Shown here: positions 1 through 8,008 of the stretch, in pieces
Numbering within the stretch: the stretch's first letter is position 1
How the letters are laid out: each line of letters starts with the position of its first letter
NCBI GenBank assembly: GCA_016124975.1
Contig: WGMP01000055.1
Span: 1 to 51,867 of the forward strand
Direction: 5' to 3'
Length of the DNA: 51,867 nt
DNA from: Phycisphaera sp.
GTDB taxonomy: Bacteria > Planctomycetota > Phycisphaerae > Phycisphaerales > SM1A02
Program-made: the position numbers and the translations under genes
Notes under the pieces: model-generated
Database searches by the model: none
Told to the model about the DNA's origin: nothing
Seen by the model: the letters and a program-made list of their open reading frames with translations, nothing else

Positions 1-1
1 C

Positions 2-1039
2 TTCAACTCGGGCATCTCCGACATCACGGTGAACTCGATCAAGCTCTCCGACTCGGGCGCGGCCCGCTCGGTGACCGTGACCGTGACCCAGTCGGCGCAG
101 CGCGCGGCCGTCGCCCTCTCGACGGGCGCGACCTTCCTGAACGGCGGCTCGGGCGCGGTGACCTTCGAGATCGCGGGCGAGCGCGGCTCGCAGCTCTTCA
201 CCTTCGCGTCAGGCACCACGATCGCGAATGTCGCCGCTGCCATCAACGACTTCTCCGAGGCGCTCGGCGCCACGGCGAGCGTCTCGGGCAGCGTGGTCGC
301 GATCCGCTCGACCAACTTCGGATCCGACCAGTTCCTCCGCGTCCGCGAGGTCGCGAACGCAAACGCGAGCCGCAGCTACATCCGCCAGGTCAACGACGCG
401 GGAGCGCTGACGGGCACTGCGTCCGACGACATCAAGGACTTCGGCCGCGACGCCCGCGTGAACATCAACGGCGTCGTCGCCACGGCGCGCGGCCTCAACG
501 CCCGCGTCGCGCTCGACGGCTTCGATGTCTCCGTGTCGCTGCGCGGCACTGGCTCGGGCACCATCAACACGGTCGGCGGTAGCCGCACCTTCCAGATCAC
601 GGGCGGCGGCGCCGACTTCAACCTCTCGCCCGATGTGAACCTCGCGGGCAAGGTGTCGCTCGGCATCGAGACTGTGAGCTCGAGCAACCTCGGGAACGCC
701 GCCCTCGGCTACCTGTCGGAGCTCAAGTCGGGCGGTACCGCGAATGTCGAGAACGGCAACCTCACGAAGGCGCAGGAGATCCTCGACGCGGCGACCAAGC
801 AGGTCTCCTCGATCCGCGGCCGCCTCGGCGCCTTCACGAAGAACGTGGTCGGCTCGACGGTGAACAGCCTCAGCGTCGCGCTTGAGAACACGATGGCCGC
901 CGAAAGCGCGATCCGCGACACGGACTTCGCGGCAGAGACCGCGGCCATGACCCGCAACCAGATCCTGGTGCAGGCCTCGACGCAGGCGCTCGCGCTGTCG
1001 AACTCGGCACCGCAGTCGGTCCTGTCACTGATGCGATGA
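2..1039 (+). CDS. Flagellin, C-terminal part (5' end outside window)
   Basis: This is the distal part of a flagellin, the secreted subunit of the flagellar filament. The frame is open from base 2, so the start lies upstream; the GTG at 29 is internal. Residues GGSGAVTFEIAGERGS and the following stretch match the flagellin IN motif pattern. The C-terminus (AAESAIRDTDFAAE, then NQILVQASTQALA) is the conserved bacterial flagellin C-terminal helix that forms the D0/D1 core. It aligns along its whole length with the complete flagellin at 1490-2965, so the two are tandem paralogues. A strong terminator follows at 1105, so the two are probably transcribed separately. Family assignment is secure; which flagellin paralogue it is cannot be told. 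Confidence 0.95.
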   Translation, partial: FNSGISDITVNSIKLSDSGAARSVTVTVTQSAQRAAVALSTGATFLNGGSGAVTFEIAGERGSQLFTFASGTTIANVAAAINDFSEALGATASVSGSVVAIRSTNFGSDQFLRVREVANANASRSYIRQVNDAGALTGTASDDIKDFGRDARVNINGVVATARGLNARVALDGFDVSVSLRGTGSGTINTVGGSRTFQITGGGADFNLSPDVNLAGKVSLGIETVSSSNLGNAALGYLSELKSGGTANVENGNLTKAQEILDAATKQVSSIRGRLGAFTKNVVGSTVNSLSVALENTMAAESAIRDTDFAAETAAMTRNQILVQASTQALALSNSAPQSVLSLMR

Positions 1040-1104
1040 AATGACGGCGGAGGGGGTGGGTCCTGAACGGAAGGAATCCGAGACGGACCCGGAGAATGAC
1101 GCAC

Positions 1105-1139
1105 GAAGCGGCCCGAAAGGGCCGCTTCGCTGCGTTTTG
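1105..1139 (+). terminator. Rho-independent terminator of first flagellin
   Basis: A perfect 10-bp stem (GAAGCGGCCC / GGGCCGCTTC, 1105-1114 with 1119-1128) closed by a GAAA tetraloop is followed by GCTGCGTTTT. It lies 65 bp after the flagellin stop. The core CGGCCCGAAAGGGCCG recurs in the terminator of the second flagellin. Confidence 0.85.
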
Positions 1140-1303
1140 CGCATGCGCGCTCTGCTCGATGGGCGCCGGTCACACGGATCATGCGGGCCATGCCGACCAT
1201 CCGAGCCGCGCAGTTTCTGCCGATCGACGCGATTGTGACGGCTTTGCGGCCTGAATCGCCTGAAGCGATGAAGTCACCTTTGTGGGTCACCGATCTGAGG
1301 CGC

Positions 1304-1489
1304 GTCGGGAACTGACTCCCGACACGCTTTGGGCGCAGGATGCGCCCTCAACAACTTTCGGCCCCCTCCTCGAGGAAGTGGAGGGGCCGACAAGCTTCCC
1401 GAACGCGGGCTCAACGGCCAAAGGCCACCCCCAACCGCGCTCGGGACCGCCGGCAACCCCCCGCCGGCAGCTCACGGAGGACAGCAGCA
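1304..1489 (+). promoter_or_regulatory. Structured leader upstream of second flagellin
   Basis: The 450-bp gap between the flagellin genes (1040-1489) has no gene. After the terminator it carries three consecutive hairpins: 1304-1310/1317-1323 (7 bp), 1331-1337/1341-1347 (7 bp, 3-nt loop) and 1359-1369/1380-1389 (10 bp with one bulged C). A short direct repeat (CCGCCGGCA at 1447 and 1461) follows, and then a clear Shine-Dalgarno GGAGG at 1476-1480, nine bases before the ATG. The hairpins suggest a structured 5' untranslated region, but no promoter could be fixed. Confidence 0.45.
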
Positions 1490-2965
1490 ATGAGTCGTAT
1501 CAATTCGAACGTTCCCTCGATGATCGCCCAGCGCGTGAACTCGATGAACAACCGCGCGCTCTCGGGCACGCTCGAGCGCCTGTCGACGGGCTTCCGCATC
1601 AACCGCGGCGCCGACGACCCCGCAGGCCTGATCATCAGCGAGAACCTTCGCGGCGAGATCAAGGGCATCAACGCCGCCATCGGCAACGCCCAGCGCGCCG
1701 AGCAGGTCATGAACATCGCGGAAGGCGGTCTCCAGGAGATCTCCAACATGCTCATCGAGGTGCAGTCGCTCGTCGGCCAGACGGCCAACGAGGCGGGCAT
1801 CTCGGCCGAGGAGCGCGACGCGAACCAGCTCCAGGTCGACGCGATCCTCTCGACCATCGACCGCATCGCGAACTCGGTCTCGTTCCAGGGCACCAAGCTC
1901 CTGAACGGCAACTATGACTACACCCTGAGCGGCGGCTACACCGCTGCGAGCGGCTTCGGCGATGTCTCGATCAACTCGGTCAAGCTCTCCGACAACCCCG
2001 GCTCGTTCCGCGAGGTCACCGTCACGGTGAACGAGTCGGCGCAGACGGCGCGCGTCGGCCTCCTGCTCAGCGCGGGCGTCCTCGAGAACGGCGGCTCCGG
2101 CTCCGTGACCTTCGAAGTCGCTGGCGCCCGCGGCTCGCAGCAGTTCAGCTTCGCGTCGGGCACCACGGCCGCGACGATGCGTGACGCGATCAACGCCTTC
2201 ACCGAGGCGCTCGGCGTGTCTGCTTCGCTCTCGGGCACCAATGTCCGCATCGATTCGACGGGCTTCGGCTCGGACGCCTTCGTCCGTACCCGTGAGATCG
2301 CGAACGCGAACGCCGGCACCAACTTCGTCACCAACACCGTCGGCGGCGCTGTCGAGGACGTCAAGACCAACGGCCGCAACGCGACCGTGAACATCAACGG
2401 CGTCGTCGCGGTCGCCCGCGGCCTGACGGCCCGCGTCGCCCTTGACGGCTTCGATGTCCAGGTGTCGCTCATCGGCAACAACGCCATCAACAGCGCCGGC
2501 CAGAGCCGCACCTTCAATGTGACGGGCGGCGGCGCCGACTTCAACCTCGCACCCGACGTGAACCTCGCGGGCAAGGTGTCGCTGGGCGTCGAGACGGTGA
2601 CGAGCGCCAACCTCGGCAACTCGATCACGGGCTACCTGTCCGAGCTCAAGTCGGGCGGCTCTGCGAACGTGCAGAACGGCAACCTGACGAAGGCGCAGGA
2701 GATCCTCGACGCTGCGACGAAGCAGCTCTCGAGCCTGCGCGGCCGCATCGGCTCGTTCACGAAGAACGTGGTCGGCTCGACCATCAACAGCCTCGGCGTT
2801 GCGCTCGAGAACACGGTCGCCGCAGAGAGCGCGATCCGCGACACGGACTTCGCGGCGGAGACCGCGTCGATGACCCGCAATCAGATCCTCGTCCAGGCCT
2901 CGACCCAGGCCCTCGCGCTGTCGAACTCGGCACCGCAGGCGGTCCTCTCGCTCATGCGAGGCTAA
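1490..2965 (+). CDS. Flagellin
   Basis: Complete flagellin of 491 residues, the structural subunit exported through the flagellar type III apparatus to build the filament. The start is ATG 1490, where the conserved flagellin N-terminus MSRINSNVPSMIAQ begins and GGAGG sits at ideal spacing; the open frame upstream to 1340 is not part of it. The N-terminal D0/D1 helices contain RLSTGFRINRGADDPAGL. The middle has a flagellin IN-type motif (around GGSGSVTFEVAGARGS), and the end has AAESAIRDTDFAAE and NQILVQASTQALALS. It follows a tandem paralogue with very similar sequence in the shared part. A glycosyltransferase lies 1.3 kb downstream and could act on flagellin, but that is only inference from position. 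Confidence 0.97.
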   Translation: MSRINSNVPSMIAQRVNSMNNRALSGTLERLSTGFRINRGADDPAGLIISENLRGEIKGINAAIGNAQRAEQVMNIAEGGLQEISNMLIEVQSLVGQTANEAGISAEERDANQLQVDAILSTIDRIANSVSFQGTKLLNGNYDYTLSGGYTAASGFGDVSINSVKLSDNPGSFREVTVTVNESAQTARVGLLLSAGVLENGGSGSVTFEVAGARGSQQFSFASGTTAATMRDAINAFTEALGVSASLSGTNVRIDSTGFGSDAFVRTREIANANAGTNFVTNTVGGAVEDVKTNGRNATVNINGVVAVARGLTARVALDGFDVQVSLIGNNAINSAGQSRTFNVTGGGADFNLAPDVNLAGKVSLGVETVTSANLGNSITGYLSELKSGGSANVQNGNLTKAQEILDAATKQLSSLRGRIGSFTKNVVGSTINSLGVALENTVAAESAIRDTDFAAETASMTRNQILVQASTQALALSNSAPQAVLSLMRG

Positions 2966-3042
2966 TACGGAGTGGGCGGAGGACGCGCTTCCGACGCCGC
3001 CATCCGGTGACGCCGCGAAGTGGAATTCCGAGAAAGTAGCGG

Positions 3043-3075
3043 GGGCGGCCCGAAAGGGCCGCCCTCTCTTTCGTT
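3043..3075 (+). terminator. Terminator between convergent flagellin and Cache genes
   Basis: A 9-bp perfect stem GGGCGGCCC / GGGCCGCCC (3043-3051 with 3056-3064) with a GAAA loop is followed by TCTCTTTCGTTTT. It lies 77 bp after the flagellin stop and directly before the stop of the opposing Cache gene. The minus strand also has a pyrimidine-rich tract after the stem, so it may serve both genes. Confidence 0.8.
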
Positions 3076-3076
3076 T

Positions 3077-4114
3077 TCAGGAGCGGGATGCGGGCCCCTT
3101 GGCGGCGCGCGCGCCGCCGCGGGAGAGAAGCCACGCCGCGATCGCTGCGACGACGAGCGCGGCCGCGCCCGCGACGGCTGCGACCAGCATCGTCCGCTGG
3201 CGCACGGGCTCAAGCGGCGCCGAGATCTCGTGGCGCCGCTGGGTCACCGCGATCGACCAGCCAAGGCTCTCGATGCGGGTCCATGCGCCAAGCACGGCCT
3301 CGCCGTCGAGATCCTTGTCCTCGCCGCGGCCCGAGTTCCCGAAGAGGACTTCCTCGAGCCGCACAAGCTTGCGTTCGCCGAGGTTCCAGCGCAGCGCATA
3401 GGCGGCGTCTGGGTCGGCGCGGGTCGGCGTGGTCACGACGGCTTCGTTGCCGAGCACCACCGCGCAGATCGACTCGCCCGTCTTGCCGAGCCCCGTCGTC
3501 TCGCCCACGATCGCGTCGATCCGGGCGAGGTCGATGCCGACGACGGCGTGGCCGGCGATGGCGCCGTTCGCGTCACGCACGGGTGCGATCGCCTCGAGAG
3601 CGGGGCGGGTGCCGTTCGGCGCCTTGTCTGGCCTGGTGATCGCCGCGGCGTCGCCGCGCCGGATCCTGCGAACGGCCTCCGCGCGCGCGGCCGCGCGAGA
3701 CTGTGCGTCCTCTACGCTCTCGAGCGCGGGGCCGTCTTCCTCGCGCGAAGCGGTTCGCTCGAAAGCGGTTCCTCCATCCACCCCGAGAAGCGCGACCCGC
3801 GGCAGTTCGAACGCTCCCAGGAGCGCATCGATGCGAGCGGCAGCGTCGCTTGCGGGCTCGGCAGACCGCGCGAGCAGCACCAGCGCCGACGGATCCGAAG
3901 CGATCGCCAGCGCCGCGCGCACATGCTCGCGCCCGAGGGCGTCGAGACGCTTCGCCTTCTCCTCCGAGGTCGCGCTGATCATGCTCTGCGCTGAGCGGTC
4001 GAGCGCGGTTGCCAGCGTCTTCTCCTGCTCGAAGCCAAGGAGGAAGACGGGCACGGTCGCGGTCGCCACGAAGGGCACGGCGAGAAGGAGGAACAGCGTC
4101 GGAAATCGCGGCAT
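3077..4114 (-). CDS. Cache-domain membrane protein, no output domain
   Basis: 345-residue protein. The start is the ATG at 4114 (MPRFPTLFLLLAVPF), where a clean N-terminal membrane segment begins; a longer frame reaches 4222 but has no signal character. The layout is a membrane helix (about 4-25), an extracytoplasmic region (about 26-300) and a second membrane helix near the C-terminus (MLVAAVAGAAALVVAAIAAWLL) with a short cytoplasmic tail. The extracytoplasmic region resembles the double Cache sensor fold of chemoreceptors and kinases: it has a long first helix rich in Ala/Arg, GHAVVGIDLARIDAI, TGLGKTGES and LGWSIAVTQ. No HAMP, methyl-accepting, kinase or GGDEF domain follows, so it is a sensor without its own output. 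A role in motility sensing is suggested only by the neighbouring flagellins. Confidence 0.75.
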   Translation of the reverse strand: MPRFPTLFLLLAVPFVATATVPVFLLGFEQEKTLATALDRSAQSMISATSEEKAKRLDALGREHVRAALAIASDPSALVLLARSAEPASDAAARIDALLGAFELPRVALLGVDGGTAFERTASREEDGPALESVEDAQSRAAARAEAVRRIRRGDAAAITRPDKAPNGTRPALEAIAPVRDANGAIAGHAVVGIDLARIDAIVGETTGLGKTGESICAVVLGNEAVVTTPTRADPDAAYALRWNLGERKLVRLEEVLFGNSGRGEDKDLDGEAVLGAWTRIESLGWSIAVTQRRHEISAPLEPVRQRTMLVAAVAGAAALVVAAIAAWLLSRGGARAAKGPASRS

Positions 4115-4162
4115 CGCGGCTCTGTACCACGATGCCTGCGCCGCGTCGAGCCGTCCGATAGC

Positions 4163-4195
4163 GCTGCAGACGGAAACTTGCGTCGCAAGTGCAGC
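4163..4195. promoter_or_regulatory. Operator-like inverted repeat between divergent genes
   Basis: In the 113-bp gap between the divergent Cache and glycosyltransferase genes, ACTTGCG-T-CGCAAGT (4176-4190) is a perfect 7-bp inverted repeat. GCTGCA / TGCAGC (4163-4168, 4190-4195) flanks it. The position and symmetry fit a repressor site or a hairpin. Nothing identifies the factor. Confidence 0.4.
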
Positions 4196-4227
4196 GGTCT
4201 CCCGCCCGCACGGCCGATACAACCCTC

Positions 4228-5727
4228 ATGAACCAACCCTCCGCGCCACTCGCGATTCCCCAGCATGTCGGCTCCGTGCTCAAGAGGGGCTTCCGCTGCG
4301 CGGCGGAAGGCGATGCCGCAGGGGCGCTCGAAGCGCTTGCGGCGGCGGCCATCTGCGACATCCAGCAGCACCAGCAGCAGTTCCTCGGAGATGTCCGCGC
4401 GTGCGCCGCGCTCGCGCAGTGCGCGGACTCCTGGCTCGCGCCGTGGCGTGCGTCTCTCGCTGCGGGCGGCGCGGCGAGTCCGCGCGCGCACGCGAACGGC
4501 GCCGAGGAGAGCGGCGGGCGACCGCTGCGTGTCCTCTATGTCGTTCCGAGCATCGCGCAGGGTCATGCGGGAAGCTCGAACATCGTGCGCCTCATCAAGC
4601 ACCACCTCGACCCTGCCAGAGGGTCGAAGGGGATGCGGGTCGCGATCGAGCCCGCGCTCCTCGTCTGCGACGAGATGACGGCGCGATCGCCCGAGCTTCC
4701 GTTCCTCAAGCTGCAGCCGACGCCCTCCGAAGCCGCGGGCGCCGAGCATCTCGCCGCGCTGCGCAGCCTCTGCCCCGTGACCGTGCTGGCGGCGACGGGA
4801 TCGTTCCTCGACGCAGCCAAGCGAGGCGTCGAGGCCGCCCGCGCCTTCGACGCCGATGTCGCGCTCTTCATGGCGAGCCCTGCGTGCGCCGTGCAGACCG
4901 CGATCGCGGCCGCGCGCGTGGCGCCCATCCAGGCGTGCCTCAACATCGGCGTGCCGCTCCTCTCGCACGGGATCGACGCCGTCATCTACAACAATCCGCT
5001 CAAGGAGGCGCGCGACGCGGAGTTCGTGCGCGCGCTCGGGATCGAGGTCACGGGCGTGCTCACCTCGGGCGGCGACGCGCAGGTCGGGGCGCGCACGCCG
5101 CCGTTCCCGCGGAAGGAGATGGGGTTGCCCGACGGCGTTCCCGTCGTCGCATGCATGTCGAATGTGCTCGGGCGCCGCATGCTCGCTGGAACCTTCGCGG
5201 CCGACCTCGCCGCGTTTCTGCGCAGGAACCCCGACGCGTGGTGGCTCGGCATCGGCTACTGCGACCCCGCGCCCGTCCGCGCCCGTCTGCGTGGGCTCGA
5301 GGGCGGCGCCGACATCGAGCGTCGCTGCGTCTTCGCGGGCGGATGGAGCAAGCCCTGGGGCATGATCAAGTCGTGCGATGTGGTGCTGAACGAGTATCCC
5401 GAGGGCGGCGGAAACGCAGTCATCGAGGCGATGGGCTGCGGCGTGCCCGTGGTCGCCATGCGCGCGGGCGAGCGCCACGCGGAGAACATCGGCGCGGTGC
5501 TCGTCGGCCCCGACGCAGTTCCCACCGCGGACACGGCCGCCTACTGGGCGCTCGCCGAGCGCTGGATCAGGAACCCCGCCGAGGCGCGCGCCGCAGGCGA
5601 ACGGCAGCGCGCGCGCGCCGAATCGCAGCTTGACTACACGGCGATCTGCCCGCGCTACGAGCAGATCGTGGTCGCCCTCGCGCATCGCGCGGCACGGGCG
5701 ACGAACGCCGCGGTCGCGACCGCGTGA
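4228..5727 (+). CDS. GT-B type glycosyltransferase
   Basis: 499 residues from ATG 4228 (MNQPSAPLAIPQHVG); the frame is open to 4189 but upstream codons show no conserved character. The C-terminal half has the GT-B donor-site pattern EYPEGGGNAVIEAMGCGVPV, with the Gly-rich loop and the E-x7-E-like segment used to bind nucleotide sugars. The middle (RVLYVVPSIAQGHAGSSNI, LFMASPACAVQTA, INIGVPLLSHGIDAVIYNN) fits the acceptor domain of O-GlcNAc-transferase-like or family 4-like enzymes. There is no signal peptide, so it should be cytoplasmic. Sugar and acceptor are unknown. Its nearness to two flagellins suggests flagellin glycosylation, which is inference only. Confidence 0.8.
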   Translation: MNQPSAPLAIPQHVGSVLKRGFRCAAEGDAAGALEALAAAAICDIQQHQQQFLGDVRACAALAQCADSWLAPWRASLAAGGAASPRAHANGAEESGGRPLRVLYVVPSIAQGHAGSSNIVRLIKHHLDPARGSKGMRVAIEPALLVCDEMTARSPELPFLKLQPTPSEAAGAEHLAALRSLCPVTVLAATGSFLDAAKRGVEAARAFDADVALFMASPACAVQTAIAAARVAPIQACLNIGVPLLSHGIDAVIYNNPLKEARDAEFVRALGIEVTGVLTSGGDAQVGARTPPFPRKEMGLPDGVPVVACMSNVLGRRMLAGTFAADLAAFLRRNPDAWWLGIGYCDPAPVRARLRGLEGGADIERRCVFAGGWSKPWGMIKSCDVVLNEYPEGGGNAVIEAMGCGVPVVAMRAGERHAENIGAVLVGPDAVPTADTAAYWALAERWIRNPAEARAAGERQRARAESQLDYTAICPRYEQIVVALAHRAARATNAAVATA

Positions 5728-5751
5728 GATCCGCGTCGCATCGACCGCGCA

Positions 5752-5791
5752 CAAACAAAGCGGGGCGCATGGCCGTCGCCATGCGCCCCGC
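5752..5791 (-). terminator. Terminator for the 5'-nucleotidase-like gene
   Basis: A 14-bp perfect stem at 5760-5773 with 5778-5791 (GCGGGGCGCATGGC and its complement) has a CGTC loop. On the minus strand it is followed by CTTTGTTTGT, a U-rich tract, so it best ends the minus-strand gene at 5815. It could also stop the convergent glycosyltransferase transcript. Confidence 0.85.
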
Positions 5792-5814
5792 GCGTTGCCG
5801 CGATTCAGGCGTGC

Positions 5815-7791
5815 TCAGAAGGTCCAGTTCGTGAGCACGATCGAGAGATCGCCGGCGTCCACGACCTGGTTGCCGTCCGCGTCGCCCGCGCGGTTCGAGC
5901 CCGTGAGCCCCCAGTTGCCGAAGAGGATCGCGAGGTCGAGCGCGTTCACCGCGCTGTCACCGTTGATGTCTGCCGGGAACGACGCGCTCGGCGTGTAGCG
6001 CACGATGCGCCCCTCGCCGCCCGCGGGGTAGTCGACGGCGCTGATCACGCCGTTGAGCCCGTCCTTCGCGGTGACGAAGTTGAAGAGGGCCTGCTGGTAG
6101 CTCACGCCGACGGTCTCGAACGGAAGTCCGTTCAGCGGATACTCGTCGCCACCTCGGCAGAGGAAGTCGATCGTGGCCGCGGGAATCGTGAGCTTCGGGT
6201 TGAGCACGACGCCGTCGTCGACGAGCACCGTGCCGTCGTCGAGGACGACATCGATGACGCGACCGCCCGGGTTCGCCGCGACCGAATAGGTGAAGCGGAA
6301 GCCCGCGATCTGCGCGAAGCGCCCGTTTCCGCTCGAGGGGAAGCCCTGCGGAAGCGGCGTGACGCGGCTCACCGCGTTCTCGAGCAGCGACTTGAGCGTC
6401 GTGACGGGAAGCTCGGGAATGATGGAGACGAAGTTCGAGAACGGGAGGAACTGGAAGGTGTTCAGTTCCGTGAAGTTGCCCGCGGGGAGGATCGAGTTGT
6501 TGCGGATGCCGCCGCCGTTCTGGAACGCGATCACGGGAAGCGGCAGGCCCTCCTCGGGCGCGCGCTCGCGGGCGTTCCAGAGCAGGCTGTCGGCGCAGAG
6601 GTTGCCCTCGTTCGTCTCGACCGAGCGGATCGCGGAGGTGCGGCCGTCGAGCGCGACCTCGCTCGTCGCGATCACGTTCGCGGCGAGCGAGGCGACAGAA
6701 GCGGCGACGGGCGCGATGACCTCGGACTCCACCGTCGCGTCCGCGACGACGCCGCCGGGCAAGCTCGCGTCGGCGACGCGCACGGGGCCGCTCGTCGCGT
6801 CGACGCCGACGACGACGCCGTTCGCGTCGAAGTCGACGACGCAGCGGCCGACATAGCGGTAGTCGCCGCGCGTGGTGATGATCGGAAGCTGCCGGCCGTT
6901 GCCGTCCGTCTCGTAGAGCGGGTAGGGGCCATAGCGCGCATCGGGGACTCCGTCGCCGTTCGCATCGATCGCGTCGTCGGGAACGAGCAGCTGGCCCGCG
7001 TTCCACAGGAGCTCGTCGCCGCCGCCCGCGACGAGGACATCGACGTCGCGCAGCGACTGCGCGAGCGTCCGCTCCGAGCCGATGCCCTGGAGGTGCGTCA
7101 TGACCACGATGTGCTTCACGCCCGAGGCGGTCAGCGCGTCGACCTCGGTCTGGATCGCGCCGAGCACGTTCGAGTCGATGATCACGTCGCCGGGCGACGA
7201 AATGAAGGGAAGATCGGTCGTGGTGGCGCCCACGAAGCCGACGGTGACGCCGTTCGTGACCGAGGTGGTGCGCTTTGCGATGCGGCCCGACGACACGAGT
7301 GCCGCGAGCGATGGCTCGGGCGTCATGTCAAGGTTCGCAGAAAGGAACTTCGTGCCGTCGGTGAAGCCGTTGATGAAGTCCGCGAGGACCTCGGGGCCGA
7401 AGTCGAAGTCGTGGTTGCCGATGCAGATCGCGTCGTACTGGATCGCCTGCAGCGCGATCGAGTCGTAGAAGCGGCTCCCGATCGGAAGTGACAGGCTCGC
7501 ATTGAATTCGGGGCCCGCGAGGAAGTTGTCGCCGCTCGAGACCATCACACAGCCACCTTCGGCAAGCGCGGCCGCGCGGAGTTCGTCGACCTTGGCCTTG
7601 AAGCGCGCGGCGTTTCCGTAGAGTTGCTGGCTGCTCGAGGGGTAGAGAAGCTTGCTCTCCGTGTCGTTCGTGTGGAGGACGGTGAGTCGGAAGTTGTCGG
7701 CTGCGGCCGAGGACGCTACGACGGCGGCGAGGGATGCGCCGAGCGCGACGCTCTTGAGGAGGCGCGCGCGGGACTGCGGGTGGGACTGCAT
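5815..7791 (-). CDS. Secreted 5'-nucleotidase/metallophosphatase with dockerin-like tail
   Basis: 658 residues from the ATG at 7791, which has GGAGA upstream and begins a signal peptide ending near VVASSAAADN. Residues about 33-330 form a calcineurin-like phosphatase domain with HTNDTES, SSGDNF, GNHDFDFG and MTHLQGIGSE. About 350-580 form the 5'-nucleotidase C-terminal domain (FQNGGGIRN, FLPFSNFVSI). The last 55 residues carry two EF-hand-like repeats (DINGDSAVNALDLAILFGNWG, then DADGNQVVDAGDLSIVL) of the dockerin I type. It is expected to hydrolyse nucleotides or sugar nucleotides outside the cytoplasm. Where UshA has the metal-binding GGHSQ, this protein has AGGGDE, so two usual ligands are replaced; several bacterial relatives share this change as far as I recall. 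Confidence 0.88.
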   Translation of the reverse strand: MQSHPQSRARLLKSVALGASLAAVVASSAAADNFRLTVLHTNDTESKLLYPSSSQQLYGNAARFKAKVDELRAAALAEGGCVMVSSGDNFLAGPEFNASLSLPIGSRFYDSIALQAIQYDAICIGNHDFDFGPEVLADFINGFTDGTKFLSANLDMTPEPSLAALVSSGRIAKRTTSVTNGVTVGFVGATTTDLPFISSPGDVIIDSNVLGAIQTEVDALTASGVKHIVVMTHLQGIGSERTLAQSLRDVDVLVAGGGDELLWNAGQLLVPDDAIDANGDGVPDARYGPYPLYETDGNGRQLPIITTRGDYRYVGRCVVDFDANGVVVGVDATSGPVRVADASLPGGVVADATVESEVIAPVAASVASLAANVIATSEVALDGRTSAIRSVETNEGNLCADSLLWNARERAPEEGLPLPVIAFQNGGGIRNNSILPAGNFTELNTFQFLPFSNFVSIIPELPVTTLKSLLENAVSRVTPLPQGFPSSGNGRFAQIAGFRFTYSVAANPGGRVIDVVLDDGTVLVDDGVVLNPKLTIPAATIDFLCRGGDEYPLNGLPFETVGVSYQQALFNFVTAKDGLNGVISAVDYPAGGEGRIVRYTPSASFPADINGDSAVNALDLAILFGNWGLTGSNRAGDADGNQVVDAGDLSIVLTNWTF

Positions 7792-8008
7792 GGTTGCTTC
7801 TCCGCGGATGAGGGAAACGGTGGCACGGGCGGCGGAACGGAGGTTCCCGCGCCGCACGCGCGGCGCTGCCCGCGTAAGACGATCTGCGGGGCCCGTTCAG
7901 GCGATGCGAGGCGCGGTTGTCCGCGATGCAAGGGTTTGGCGAGGCTTCGACAAGCCGTCTGTGCGGGCCGCGTGAAGAGACGCATGCCGCGCGCGGTACA
8001 CTCGGCCC

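Noticed and set aside
1219-1226. GCCGAT resembling the -10 part of a sigma-28 flagellar promoter before the second flagellin
   Set aside because: No TAAA-like -35 element occurs at the right distance, and the motif is frequent in GC-rich DNA.
3429-5633. 734-codon frame crossing the Cache and glycosyltransferase genes
   Set aside because: It spans two recognised genes and their divergent promoter region and gives an Arg/Ser-rich product with no domain.
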